A stretch of DNA of 64,000 nucleotides from Aquibacillus salsiterrae (GCF_028416595.1 NZ_JAMQKC010000002.1:248001-312000), one strand, 5' to 3'; positions 26,391 through 35,752 are shown, counted from the stretch's first letter. Notes: a model not told the origin generated them from the letters alone. A program made the numbers and translations.

Positions 26391-27551
26391 ATGAGAGATG
26401 TCCGAATTGGCATCATTGGGGTCGGAAACATGGGTTTCTCACATGCTAAATATCTACAAAATAATGAAATTGAAGGAACTAGATTAACTGCGGTACTAGA
26501 TAGTAGTCCAGAAAGATGCCAATGGTTAAGAGAAAATTTAAATAGTCCCATAAAAGTGTTTTGTGATGAGGATTCATTCTTTGAGTCTGATTTAGTTGAT
26601 GCTGTAATAGTTGCTACTCCTCACTATAATCATCCACAAATGGCAATTAGGGCCTTTGACCATGGACTACATGTTTTATGTGAAAAGCCAGCAGGTGTGT
26701 ATACAAAGCAAGTTCGCGAAATGAATGAAGCAGCTAAAAAGAGTGGTAAAGTGTTCTCGATGATGTATAATCAGCGAACAAATCCTTTATATCAAAAATT
26801 AAGAGAGCTAATCCAAGATGGTGAGCTTGGTGAAATTCGTCGAATTAATTGGTTAATCACAAATTGGTACCGTTCACAGAGCTATTACGATTCTGGTGGT
26901 TGGCGCGCTACATGGTCAGGCGAAGGTGGTGGTGTTTTAATAAATCAGTGCCCACACCAACTAGATCTGTGGCAATGGATGACTGGGATGATGCCATCTA
27001 GAATTAGAGCTTTTTGTTCGTTCGGTAAATATAGAGATATTGAAGTAGAGGATGACGTAACTGCGTATGCAGAATACGAAAATGGAGCAACGGCTGTTTT
27101 TATTACAACAACTGGTGAAGCGCCGGGAACCAATCGATTAGAAATTTCTGGTGATCGTGGTAAGGTTGTTGTTGAAAACGAAAAGATGGATTTTTTTCGG
27201 CTACGTATTCCAGAACCAGAGTTTAATAAGGGATACAGGGGTGGTTTTGGTAGTCCGGAATGTTGGAAGGTTGATGTGCCAGTAAAAGGAAAGGAAACTG
27301 CTCATCGTGGCATCACTCAAAATTTTGTTAATTCAATTTTGAAAGGAACTCCTTTACTTGCACCAGGTGTAGATGGTATTAGGGGTCTTACATTATCTAA
27401 TGCAATGCAATTGTCCACCTGGGTAGATGGTTGGGTTGACTTGCCAATTGATGAAGAGCTCTACTATAAACATTTAAAAGAGAAAATAGCTAAATCAACA
27501 GTGGAAAAAGATACGAAGTCGGTAACCTTAGATGTAGAAGGAACTTATTAG
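26391..27551 (+). CDS. Gfo/Idh/MocA family oxidoreductase (paralogue of 9269)
   Basis: 386 aa, Rossmann loop GVGNMG, catalytic CEKPAG near residue 98 and GGGVLINQCPHQLDLWQWM in the C-terminal domain. It is strikingly similar to the protein at 9269 from about residue 75 to the end, including long identical runs such as VYTKQVREMNEAAKKSGKVF, while the first 75 residues differ considerably. Both probably act on the same class of substrate in parallel modules. Start ATG after AGAAAGGGTG, the same ribosome site as its paralogue. Confidence 0.87.
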   Translation: MRDVRIGIIGVGNMGFSHAKYLQNNEIEGTRLTAVLDSSPERCQWLRENLNSPIKVFCDEDSFFESDLVDAVIVATPHYNHPQMAIRAFDHGLHVLCEKPAGVYTKQVREMNEAAKKSGKVFSMMYNQRTNPLYQKLRELIQDGELGEIRRINWLITNWYRSQSYYDSGGWRATWSGEGGGVLINQCPHQLDLWQWMTGMMPSRIRAFCSFGKYRDIEVEDDVTAYAEYENGATAVFITTTGEAPGTNRLEISGDRGKVVVENEKMDFFRLRIPEPEFNKGYRGGFGSPECWKVDVPVKGKETAHRGITQNFVNSILKGTPLLAPGVDGIRGLTLSNAMQLSTWVDGWVDLPIDEELYYKHLKEKIAKSTVEKDTKSVTLDVEGTY

Positions 27552-27598
27552 GCAATTGCCTGTAAATATAACAATTCAATGAAGGGGATGGAAAAACG

Positions 27599-28462
27599 AT
27601 GAAATTCTCAGTTTTTACTGTAATGGCTCCAGATACAACACCAAAAGAATTGGTAAGCTTGTTGAAGGAAACAGGATATGACGGGGTGGAATGGCGCTTT
27701 AAGGAAACCCCAGAATATTTAAAATTAGAAGAACCTAGTTATTGGGGGAACAACCTCTGTACAATTTCACCATCTATTAATGATGAAGAGCTTTCAGATT
27801 TGGCAGCTTATACAAAGGAAAAAGGTATAGAAATTACAAGTGTTACACCTTATCTAACTGCTGGTGATCTTGAATCAACAGAACAAGTCTTACGTGTCGC
27901 AAAAAAATTAGGTGCATCGACAATTCGGGTTGGGGTACCTAAATATGATCGTTCCGAAAATTATAATGATTTGTTTAACCTAGCTGTATCTTATCTTGGA
28001 AACGTTGAAGAAATGTGCAAAAGGTACAATATTAAAGGACTAGTAGAAACTCATCATATGACAATTACTCCTAGTGCAAGCCTAGCCCATCGCTTGGTTA
28101 GTCAATTTGATCCTAATCATATTGGTGTTCTTTATGATCCAGGAAACATGGTCCATGAAGGGTATGAAAACTACCGTATGGGTATGGAGCTTTTAGGGCC
28201 ATATTTAGCGCATGTTCACATTAAAAACGCTATATGGCAAGTGACAAAAGAAAATGAAGATGGAACTACTGATTGGGAAGTTAAGTGGGCCCCAATTGAA
28301 AAGGGAGCAGTAGATTGGAGACAAGTATTCCAAGATCTTAAAGCGGTAGGTTATGATGGTTATGTTGGAATGGAGGATTTTAGCAATGTTTATCCTACAA
28401 AAGAATCTCTAAAGCATAACAAGGAATGGGTGAAAAAATTATTAAATGCAGAATTGGTATAA
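27599..28462 (+). CDS. sugar phosphate isomerase/epimerase-like TIM barrel
   Basis: 287-aa xylose-isomerase-like TIM barrel. Likely metal ligands sit in LVETHHM (Glu), VLYDPGNMVHEG (Asp, His), HVHIKNA (His) and GMEDFS (Glu). It lies 47 nt after the oxidoreductase at 26391, with GAAGGGGATGG before the ATG. It probably epimerises, dehydrates or cleaves the product of the two preceding dehydrogenases. A second TIM barrel of the same superfamily follows at 28509 but is not closely similar. Confidence 0.85.
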   Translation: MKFSVFTVMAPDTTPKELVSLLKETGYDGVEWRFKETPEYLKLEEPSYWGNNLCTISPSINDEELSDLAAYTKEKGIEITSVTPYLTAGDLESTEQVLRVAKKLGASTIRVGVPKYDRSENYNDLFNLAVSYLGNVEEMCKRYNIKGLVETHHMTITPSASLAHRLVSQFDPNHIGVLYDPGNMVHEGYENYRMGMELLGPYLAHVHIKNAIWQVTKENEDGTTDWEVKWAPIEKGAVDWRQVFQDLKAVGYDGYVGMEDFSNVYPTKESLKHNKEWVKKLLNAELV

Positions 28463-28508
28463 CTCGTATCAATTCCTCTATTAAGTAAATAGGAGAAGGG
28501 GTTTTTTC

Positions 28509-29273
28509 ATGAGATTTGGAGTTTGTGCAGATATCAATAGGGCTTCGGAAATCTATAAAGCAGGTTACGATTTTATTGAATGTACAGTGATTTCGTTAGT
28601 TCCGGATGATGATAGACAATTTTCAGAGCTGTTTCATCAATACAAGGAAAGCCCAGTTCCAATAGAAGCTTGTAATGTATTCCTGCCAGGAAATCTTAAG
28701 ATTGTTGGAGATTCAGTAGATGAAGATTCAATAAGAACTTATCTTGAAAAGGCTTTACCGAGAGTCAAGAAAATTGGAGCAGATACTGTTGTATTTGGTA
28801 GTGGTGGGGCAAGAACTTTACCTATAGGGTTTGAGCGTAGTAGAGGAGAAGAACAAATTGTCCAATTTCTCAATTTAGTGGCAGATTACGCTGATGACTT
28901 AGAACTAACAGTTGTAATTGAGCCTTTAAATCGAAAGGAAAGTAATATCATAAACAGTGTTACTGAGGGGTTAGAATTTGTAAACAAGGTCAACAGGCCA
29001 TCAATAAAATTGCTAGCCGATTTCTACCATATGGATGAAGAAAATGAATCTTTAGTTAATATAGTTGTTTCTAAAGAGCATATTAGACATATTCATGTAG
29101 CAGATACTGGACGACTTGCTCCTGGCACTGGTCATTATCCGTATGAACAATTTGTGAACACTCTATCCACTGCTAATTATGATGGTCGTATTTCAATTGA
29201 GTGTAGTTGGGATGACTTTGAAAGAGAATCAGTTGCAGCATTACAGTATCTCCGAGATACATTTAGTAAATAG
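28509..29273 (+). CDS. sugar phosphate isomerase/epimerase-like TIM barrel
   Basis: 254 aa of the AP endonuclease 2/xylose-isomerase-like superfamily. Motifs include VIEPLNRKESN (Glu), LLADFYHM (Asp, His), HIHVADTGR (His) and ISIECSW (Glu), the metal set of epimerase-type members such as D-psicose/tagatose 3-epimerase-like proteins. It is the last gene of the four-gene catabolic run and is followed by an AraC gene at 29383. The two TIM barrels in a row suggest successive steps on one keto-sugar. The exact reaction is unknown. Confidence 0.83.
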   Translation: MRFGVCADINRASEIYKAGYDFIECTVISLVPDDDRQFSELFHQYKESPVPIEACNVFLPGNLKIVGDSVDEDSIRTYLEKALPRVKKIGADTVVFGSGGARTLPIGFERSRGEEQIVQFLNLVADYADDLELTVVIEPLNRKESNIINSVTEGLEFVNKVNRPSIKLLADFYHMDEENESLVNIVVSKEHIRHIHVADTGRLAPGTGHYPYEQFVNTLSTANYDGRISIECSWDDFERESVAALQYLRDTFSK

Positions 29274-29382
29274 GTTCCAAGGCCAGAAATCCTACATTGT
29301 CAATTAGTTGAAAATATATATTTAAAAAGTTTGGCAATTCTGATAATATAAAAGCTATTAAAAGGGGAAAGGAAGGAGAATA

Positions 29383-30270
29383 ATGGCTGAGAATGTGCAA
29401 TCTTATTATCGAATGAGGGATACAGTTATCACAAAAAGTGATTATGCCTATCACTCGCACGATAGATTTGAAATTTATTATTTTCATGGAGGAAGTTGTC
29501 GCTATCTAATATCAGATAATATCTACGACCTACAAGATGATGACATTATTATTATGAATGGAATGACACTTCATCGTGCAAATCCCGAAATCGGAACAAC
29601 TTATGAAAGAAGTGTTATTGAATTTTCAGCAGAATGGGTAACTCCTATTTTAGTAAATTTAAATGTTCCAGAAATTTTAACTCCTTTCACAAAATTAAGT
29701 AACACCCTATTCCGTGGTGTAGATAAAGAAACACTTGATGAAATAAAAGAACTGTTTAGAAAAATCTCACTCATCAATGAAAGTCCTCCTAGTAATGACA
29801 GATATAAAAATAGGTTAAAAGAAGGTCAAATTACGGTTCTATTAGTGCAACTCTTGTTTATTATCTATGATCTTAGTAAATTAAGACTTGTAAAACTGCC
29901 TTCAAAGAGGACAGAAAAAAACATCCATGTTAACAGAATCGTCTCGTGGATTGACGAGAATTTCAAAAATGATATTACCTTAGATAGTATTGCTGATAGT
30001 TTGAATATTAGTAAGTACTACATGTCTAGAATTTTCAAAGATGTAACCGGTTACACAATAATGCAATATTTGATGTCATGTCGATTTAATCGAGCAAAAT
30101 ATCTACTTGAAATGTATCCCGATAAAACAATCTTAGAAGTTGCCCTAGAATCAGGTTTTGATAATTGTTCTCATTTTAGTCGTTTTTTTAAAAAACAGTT
30201 GAACATCACTCCTTCAGAATATCGTAATCGTCGATCTAATAAGTATAACTCTTGTTCAGCTAGTCAATAA
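29383..30270 (+). CDS. AraC-family transcriptional regulator
   Basis: 295 aa with an N-terminal cupin-like sensor (YHSHDRFEIYYFHGG) and a C-terminal double HTH (about 188-287; ILEVALESGFDNCSHFSRFFKK). It is a paralogue of the regulator at 4012, sharing the sensor layout and its placement beside a DUF624 gene and an importer. ATG after AAGGAAGGAG. It probably controls the importer at 30503-33768 and perhaps the catabolic run upstream. Confidence 0.88.
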   Translation: MAENVQSYYRMRDTVITKSDYAYHSHDRFEIYYFHGGSCRYLISDNIYDLQDDDIIIMNGMTLHRANPEIGTTYERSVIEFSAEWVTPILVNLNVPEILTPFTKLSNTLFRGVDKETLDEIKELFRKISLINESPPSNDRYKNRLKEGQITVLLVQLLFIIYDLSKLRLVKLPSKRTEKNIHVNRIVSWIDENFKNDITLDSIADSLNISKYYMSRIFKDVTGYTIMQYLMSCRFNRAKYLLEMYPDKTILEVALESGFDNCSHFSRFFKKQLNITPSEYRNRRSNKYNSCSASQ

Positions 30271-30401
30271 CTATCTCTATCGTTCTTTTAATGATGAGCA
30301 ATAAATGACAACTTTCCTTTAAAACAACACAATCCTAATCAAGAGTAATGAAAGTATATTTATTATAATTGGAATAACAAAAACATTTAGTTTTATCATA
30401 C

Positions 30402-30410
30402 TGATATGAT
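30402..30410 (+). promoter_or_regulatory. extended -10 promoter of importer B
   Basis: TGATATGAT fits an extended -10 (TGnTATnAT). Transcription would begin near 30417, just before the cre-containing hairpin at 30421-30483. Confidence 0.45.
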
Positions 30411-30420
30411 TTAAATTAAG

Positions 30421-30483
30421 AACCACTTTTGTAAGCGTTACCATGCGATGATGCGGTTTAATTGAGGTCTAGAAAAAGTGGTT
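30421..30483 (+). promoter_or_regulatory. leader inverted repeat enclosing a cre site
   Basis: AACCACTTTT (30421-30430) and AAAAGTGGTT (30474-30483) are perfect 10-bp arms, 43 bp apart. The interval begins with the cre site at 30430-30443. In RNA the arms would form a stem ending 20 nt before the permease start and near its ribosome site. Confidence 0.55.
30430..30443 (+). promoter_or_regulatory. cre site (CcpA operator)
   Basis: TGTAAGCGTTACCA matches TGNAARCGYTWNCW at every position. It lies just downstream of the extended -10, a typical roadblock or start-site position for CcpA repression of importer B. Confidence 0.75.
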
Positions 30484-30502
30484 TCAGGAAAGGAGAGAAC
30501 AT

Positions 30503-31447
30503 ATGGCTAAAAACAGTTTGGAGTTAGAAACTACGTCTGGACCTAATTCTCAACTTAAAAGTGAGGTTGAAACAATTCGGCAAAAGAAAAGAAAATCACA
30601 ATTAACCTGGTATATCTTTTTAATTCCTAGTTTTTTAGGAATCTTACTCTTTATGGTTTACCCAATATTTGAATCATTGAGGTTAAGTTTCTATCAATCC
30701 AATGGAACTATCGAGAATTATATCGGTCTTGCTAATTTTAAAACTGTTTTAACATCTGGCCCGTTTTGGAATTCGGTTTGGAATACTTTCTTTATAGGTA
30801 TCTTTCAAATCATTATCACAATTCCACTAGGATTTATATTTGCTTCGTTAATTAACTCTACACCTAAGGGACAGAATTTTTTTAAAGTTATTTACTTTTT
30901 ACCAAATGTTACTTCCATTGTTGCAGCATCTATGATCTTCGCATTCGTATTACATCCTGAAATGGGGATAGTAAATTATGCTTTAGATTCTATTGGGTTA
31001 CCGACACTGAAATGGTTAGCTTCCCCTGATACATCTAAATGGGCAGTAATATTATTAGCTGTGTGGCATTGGATAGGATTTGTAATTATCATTTGTCTTG
31101 CAAACTTGCAAGCAATATCTCCAGAAATGTATGAAGCTGCAAGAATTGATGGTGCAAGTGGGATTCAACAATGGCTTTTCATTACAGTTCCAAATATGGC
31201 TGGAACATTTGCATTTTTATTAATTACTGGATGGATCGGAGCACTTCAACGTTTTAATGAAGTATATGTGTTGGGTGGTCCAAATGGAAGTCCGGCTAGA
31301 TCAATTCAAACGATGGGCGCATTCATTTACGAACGAGGCTTCACAGGATTCGAATTTGGTATTGCATCTGCAGCAACTTATATCATGTTTATGATTATCC
31401 TTGTATTTACGTTTCTAAATTTAAAAATTTCTAAAATGAAGCTTTAG
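30503..31447 (+). CDS. sugar ABC importer permease (MalF-type)
   Basis: 314-aa CUT1 permease. A charged N-terminal cytoplasmic tail of about 35 residues is followed by six expected membrane segments. The EAA loop reads EMYEAARIDGAS. ATG after GGAAAGGAG. It is the first gene of importer B (permease, permease, binding protein), the reverse of the order in the other four importers of the window. No ATPase gene is present. Confidence 0.9.
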   Translation: MAKNSLELETTSGPNSQLKSEVETIRQKKRKSQLTWYIFLIPSFLGILLFMVYPIFESLRLSFYQSNGTIENYIGLANFKTVLTSGPFWNSVWNTFFIGIFQIIITIPLGFIFASLINSTPKGQNFFKVIYFLPNVTSIVAASMIFAFVLHPEMGIVNYALDSIGLPTLKWLASPDTSKWAVILLAVWHWIGFVIIICLANLQAISPEMYEAARIDGASGIQQWLFITVPNMAGTFAFLLITGWIGALQRFNEVYVLGGPNGSPARSIQTMGAFIYERGFTGFEFGIASAATYIMFMIILVFTFLNLKISKMKL

Positions 31448-31462
31448 AAGGGAGGGGAATTT

Positions 31463-32314
31463 GTGAATAGTATGTCCCACAAAAAGGCAGAAAAGATATC
31501 AATGTACTTTAAATTCTTTATATTGTTAATCTTCGGATCCTTGCTAATGGCACCTTTCGTATGGATGGTTAGTGTTGGTTTTGATCGTACAGCAAATATA
31601 ACGATGCCATTTCCACCACGTTTAATTCCTGAAGAACCCTCAGGTTTTAACTATGGTATTGTTTTTGAAAATGGGAGGTTAATACAGTCCTACATTAATT
31701 CAGCTATAGTAACAATCAGTTCTGTATTGATAGGTGTATCGTCTTCCTTGTTAGCGGGTTACGCATTTTCAAAGGGTAGGTTTAAAGGAAAAAAAGCCAT
31801 GTTCATTATTGTACTTTGTACGTTGATGATACCAATGGAACCACGACTTATTCCATTATATAAACTATTTAATAGTGTTGATATGTTAAATACCTTTTGG
31901 CCATTAATTTTGCCACCAATAATTAACGGGATGTTGATTTTTCTTTGTAAGCAATTTTTTGATCAATTACCAGATACACTCAGAGAAGCTGCTCAAATTG
32001 ATGGAGCAGGAGAGTTTAAGATTTTCTTTAGAGTCTACTTTCCTCTTTCTGGTCCTATTGCCGCAACAATGGTTATTTTAGCATTTATATGGAGTTGGAA
32101 TGACTTTTTATGGCCACTAGTTGTTTTAAATAATCAAGAGTTACACACAGTTCCATTATATTTAGCTAGTTTCTCCTTAGAGAATGGTACTAGTTTAGGG
32201 GGACTTACAATGGCTTTAGCTACAGTAAGTATTTTACCAATCATAGTACTTTATCTCTTTTTACAAAGATACATTATTCAAAGTATTGCCCTTAGTGGTG
32301 TGAAGGGGGAATAG
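31463..32314 (+). CDS. sugar ABC importer permease (MalG-type)
   Basis: 283 aa. GTG start at 31463, spaced from GGGAGGGG; an ATG three codons later is possible. The EAA loop reads TLREAAQIDGAG and the C-terminus ends in IALSGVKGE. Six membrane segments are expected. It partners the permease at 30503, 15 nt after its stop. Confidence 0.9.
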   Translation: MNSMSHKKAEKISMYFKFFILLIFGSLLMAPFVWMVSVGFDRTANITMPFPPRLIPEEPSGFNYGIVFENGRLIQSYINSAIVTISSVLIGVSSSLLAGYAFSKGRFKGKKAMFIIVLCTLMIPMEPRLIPLYKLFNSVDMLNTFWPLILPPIINGMLIFLCKQFFDQLPDTLREAAQIDGAGEFKIFFRVYFPLSGPIAATMVILAFIWSWNDFLWPLVVLNNQELHTVPLYLASFSLENGTSLGGLTMALATVSILPIIVLYLFLQRYIIQSIALSGVKGE

Positions 32315-32361
32315 GAGAGATTTTTAAAAGGAATGTCAATATACTAACAGGGGGTAAGAAA

Positions 32362-33768
32362 ATGATTAAATGTTCATTAACAAAAGGGTCGTCTTTTATA
32401 TTAGCTTTTTTCTTATTAGTATTATTAACACTTGTTGGCTGTAGTTCAGACTCAGGTGGAACCACTGATTCGGGGGCTAGTTCAGGTGGAGATAGTACAA
32501 ATGGAGAATCAGCAAGTGGTGGCGAATGGGCTGGTCAAACGGTAAAAGTTCAGTTGATTGGTGATTTTTCTATGGAAGATTCGACGGATCCAATCACCGG
32601 GGTCAAAACTCCTGGATTAAAAAACTTAAAAGATGAATTTGAGAAGCAATACCCTGGGGCAACTGTCGAGTTTATTATAATGCCTTGGGAAGGCTATACT
32701 GAAAAGACCCAAGCAATGCTAACCTCTGGTGAAGCAGATGTATATCAAATGCCCGGTATTGCAGACTTTGCTGCACAAGGATTGTTAGAACCGCTGCAAC
32801 CATATATTGATGCTGATAGTGAGTTTAGTCTAGATTCGTTTATTGATAATCAAGTAGATGGTTGGAAAGCGTTAGGACCTGATAGTAGTGAATTAGATAT
32901 TTTTGGGTTACCGTTCTTAGGTGATGCTCGTTTTATTACTTATGATAAGAAGATATTTGATGACTGGGGAGTTGAATATCTCTCAGAATTCCCAACAATG
33001 GAAGAAATAAGTGAAAAAGCTGCTAAAATGACAGGTACTAATCCTGTTACTGGTGAACAAAACTATGGTGTTTGGTTCCGTGGAGATTGGTCATCTGCTT
33101 TTACACTAGTCAATGCTGCGGAAGGGCTTGGCGGTAAGTGGGGAACTGGTTTTGCTTGGGATGAGATTGAGTTTCAATTTAATTCACAAGAAATGGTGAA
33201 AGGACTAAACTGGTTACTTGACATGCAGAAACTAGCACCTGAAGGTATTGTAAGTAACCAAGGTAATGAGAAATGGTTAACAAAAGATAATAATATAGCA
33301 ATTATGTTAAATCAAGGACCAGGGGATCTTGTACAACAAACCTACGCTCAAGGTTTAGAAGATCGTATTGCCATTGCTCAAGAATTTAAAGATGAAAATG
33401 GCCAAGGTGGACTGTTTGCTGGTAGCCCAATAACTATTGCTAAGGATAGTGAAAATAAAGAATTGGCATGGGAATGGTTAAAGTTTGCAACTAGTGACTT
33501 TGCACAACAATATGTCTATGAAACTGGTGCATTTCCTGCTGTGAAATCTGCAACTGAATGGGAAAGTGTAAAGGAATATGAGAGTTTATTAGGGCCGGTA
33601 TTTAAGGCAATGAGTACACCTTATACACCAAGATATCCGTGGGGATCTGCTCAACCTCGTTTCATCTTAACATCAGAAATTGAAGCTGCTCTTACTGGGA
33701 AAAGAAATGCACAAGAAGCATTAGATAAAGCTCAAAAGGAAAGTACAGAGTGGTTGGAAAATAGATAA
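32362..33768 (+). CDS. sugar ABC importer substrate-binding lipoprotein
   Basis: 468 aa. The signal peptide ends in a lipobox TLVGC (Cys27), followed by a Gly/Ser-rich linker. It is a family 1 extracellular solute-binding protein of the size usual for oligosaccharides. ATG after GGGGGTAAG. It is the last gene of importer B, and a terminator at 33783-33817 follows, so here the binding protein is not favoured by an internal terminator as in the other importers. The ligand is unknown. Confidence 0.88.
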   Translation: MIKCSLTKGSSFILAFFLLVLLTLVGCSSDSGGTTDSGASSGGDSTNGESASGGEWAGQTVKVQLIGDFSMEDSTDPITGVKTPGLKNLKDEFEKQYPGATVEFIIMPWEGYTEKTQAMLTSGEADVYQMPGIADFAAQGLLEPLQPYIDADSEFSLDSFIDNQVDGWKALGPDSSELDIFGLPFLGDARFITYDKKIFDDWGVEYLSEFPTMEEISEKAAKMTGTNPVTGEQNYGVWFRGDWSSAFTLVNAAEGLGGKWGTGFAWDEIEFQFNSQEMVKGLNWLLDMQKLAPEGIVSNQGNEKWLTKDNNIAIMLNQGPGDLVQQTYAQGLEDRIAIAQEFKDENGQGGLFAGSPITIAKDSENKELAWEWLKFATSDFAQQYVYETGAFPAVKSATEWESVKEYESLLGPVFKAMSTPYTPRYPWGSAQPRFILTSEIEAALTGKRNAQEALDKAQKESTEWLENR

Positions 33769-33782
33769 GAAAATAATTAAAC

Positions 33783-33817
33783 AAAGAGAAGGAGGAAATA
33801 TTCTTCCTTCTCTTTTT
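33783..33817 (+). terminator. intrinsic terminator after importer B
   Basis: AAAGAGAAGGAGGAA pairs with TTCTTCCTTCTCTTT with one mismatch (G-T wobble) around ATA, followed by TT and further T residues. Confidence 0.8.
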
Positions 33818-33890
33818 CAATTCTATTTTGAGGATCTTACATGGATCGAATAATTATGAAAAGATCTCGAGAGGCGAGGTGATACGATAG

Positions 33891-34538
33891 ATGGAAACAG
33901 GTGTAACGAGTGGATTTTATAACTTATGTCTTTGGATTTTTAGATTTGCATATTTAAACATAATCTGGATTCTATTTTGTGTATTGGGTCTTGTCATAGT
34001 TGGTTTTTTTCCAGCAACTACTGCTATGTTAATGATAGAAAGAAAATGGCTAAGCGGAGAAAAAGATATTCCTATCTTTCAAACATTTTGTTCCCTGTTT
34101 AGGCAGGAATTCCTTAAAAGTAATTTACTCGGATTTCCTTTAATTACTTTTGGGATATTACTATACCTTAATTATTTAATGTTGACATCATTGAATGGAC
34201 TAATTGTAGATGTCCTAACATTGTTTTTAATTGGTTTAGTTTTTCTTTATGCTATTGTAGTTATTTACATTTTTCCGGTGTATATTTACTACGATGTAAA
34301 ATATATGGATAATGTTAAATATGCTTTCTTTATCGGAATCTCTTCTCCACTTATGTCCCTCTTTATTTTACTTAGCGTAGTAGTCTATCTTTATATCGGT
34401 TCTATATTTCCAGGTATTATACCTCTTTATTCTGGGAGCGTCATAAGTTTTGCAGTAATGTGGTTTACCTACTGTGCCTTCAAAAGAATTGAACAAAAAC
34501 ATATAATCATGTTTGACGAGGGAAGAGGAAAGGGTTAA
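33891..34538 (+). CDS. DUF624 (YesL-like) membrane protein
   Basis: 215 aa, YesL family. After the first hydrophobic segment the family signature FPATTAMLMIERKWLSGE is visible, and four or five further membrane segments follow. ATG 7 nt after GAGGTGAT. It follows importer B and its terminator and precedes a hydroxyacid dehydrogenase. It is the counterpart of the protein at 4903 in module A. Molecular function unknown. Confidence 0.82.
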   Translation: METGVTSGFYNLCLWIFRFAYLNIIWILFCVLGLVIVGFFPATTAMLMIERKWLSGEKDIPIFQTFCSLFRQEFLKSNLLGFPLITFGILLYLNYLMLTSLNGLIVDVLTLFLIGLVFLYAIVVIYIFPVYIYYDVKYMDNVKYAFFIGISSPLMSLFILLSVVVYLYIGSIFPGIIPLYSGSVISFAVMWFTYCAFKRIEQKHIIMFDEGRGKG

Positions 34539-34606
34539 TAAGAATACTGTATTGGTTTCCTAGAATTCTCTGTACAAGATTAATAAATAACAAAAGGATG
34601 ATTACA

Positions 34607-35602
34607 TTGATAAAAGGTTTGTTTATCATGAATAAAGAGCCATTTGACTTAGTATATCCCGAAGAAGTAAGGAAAGAAATTGAGAGTCTGGCAGACATAT
34701 ATGCTAAACAGATGACTACTAAAGTTATTCAAAAGGATTTGTCTATTTTAGAGGATGTAGAAGTTATATTCTCGGGATGGGGAGGACCGCAGTTGAACCG
34801 AACATTACTAGATGCAGCTCCAAATTTAAAGGCTTTCTTTTACGCTGCAGGCTCATTGAAAAATATCGTAACAGAAGAATCATGGAATCGAGATATACTT
34901 ATTACTAATGCCGTAAAAGCTAATGCAATTCCTGTGGCAGAATTTACACTTTCGCAAATCTTATTCTGTTTAAAGAATGGGTGGGAGTTTTCAAGGAAAT
35001 TTAGAAATACAAGACAATATCCAACGAAACCCTTTGATGTTCCGGGTGCCTATAAAAGTACTGTAGGAATAATTTCTTTAAGTACGGTTGGTCGATTAGT
35101 TTGTGAGTTATTAAAGCCATTTGATATCAAAGTAATCGCTTATGATCCATTTGTAAAGGAAGAAGAGGCTAATCGCTTAGGTGTGGAATTATGTAGCTTA
35201 GAAGAAATATTTATAAATGCAAATATTGTTTCTTTACATACCCCATTATTAGATGAAACTAACGGTATGATTGGAAAGGAACATTTCACTAAAATGCTAC
35301 CAAATTCTAGTTTTATTAATACAGCTAGAGGCGCGATTGTCAGGGAATCAGAAATGATTGGTGTTTTACGAAGTAGGTCCGATATTACTGCTATTTTAGA
35401 TGTAACTTTTCCAGAACCACCTAATCAAGACTCTCCTCTTTTTAGTTTTGAAAATGTTATTTTAACTCCCCATTTAGCTGGGAGTGAAGGGAAGGAATGT
35501 GGTAGGATGGGTTTTTATATGCTTGAGGAATTTAAACGATATTTAAATGGCGATAGTCTAAAGTGGCTGATAAATAAGAAGGACTTTAGTATGTTGGCAT
35601 AA
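34607..35602 (+). CDS. 2-hydroxyacid dehydrogenase family protein
   Basis: 331 aa from the TTG at 34607, which follows AAAGGATG and gives the N-terminus MIKGLFIMNKEPFD; ATGs at 34598 and 34628 are alternatives. The catalytic triad is present: Arg241 (NTARGAI), Glu270 (FPEPPN) and His289 (TPHLAGSEG). The Rossmann loop reads GIISLSTVG, so two of the three usual glycines (near 157 and 159) are serine. NAD use is therefore uncertain. It probably belongs with the DUF624 gene at 33891 in module B. It is distinct from the dehydrogenase at 730. Confidence 0.8.
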   Translation: MIKGLFIMNKEPFDLVYPEEVRKEIESLADIYAKQMTTKVIQKDLSILEDVEVIFSGWGGPQLNRTLLDAAPNLKAFFYAAGSLKNIVTEESWNRDILITNAVKANAIPVAEFTLSQILFCLKNGWEFSRKFRNTRQYPTKPFDVPGAYKSTVGIISLSTVGRLVCELLKPFDIKVIAYDPFVKEEEANRLGVELCSLEEIFINANIVSLHTPLLDETNGMIGKEHFTKMLPNSSFINTARGAIVRESEMIGVLRSRSDITAILDVTFPEPPNQDSPLFSFENVILTPHLAGSEGKECGRMGFYMLEEFKRYLNGDSLKWLINKKDFSMLA

Positions 35603-35752
35603 ATATAATGTAAATGAGAAACGGAATGACTCTAAGTAATGTGATTTTGTTTAACCACATCAAATCCTATTTCAGGCTCATTGATTTTGAACCTAAATAT
35701 GTAAAATGTATAACGCTTATATTGAAAAACGTTTTAACAATACAAACTTAGT

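Noticed and set aside
35707-35720. cre site upstream of the IclR gene
   Set aside because: TGTATAACGCTTAT departs from consensus at several positions and is not palindromic enough.
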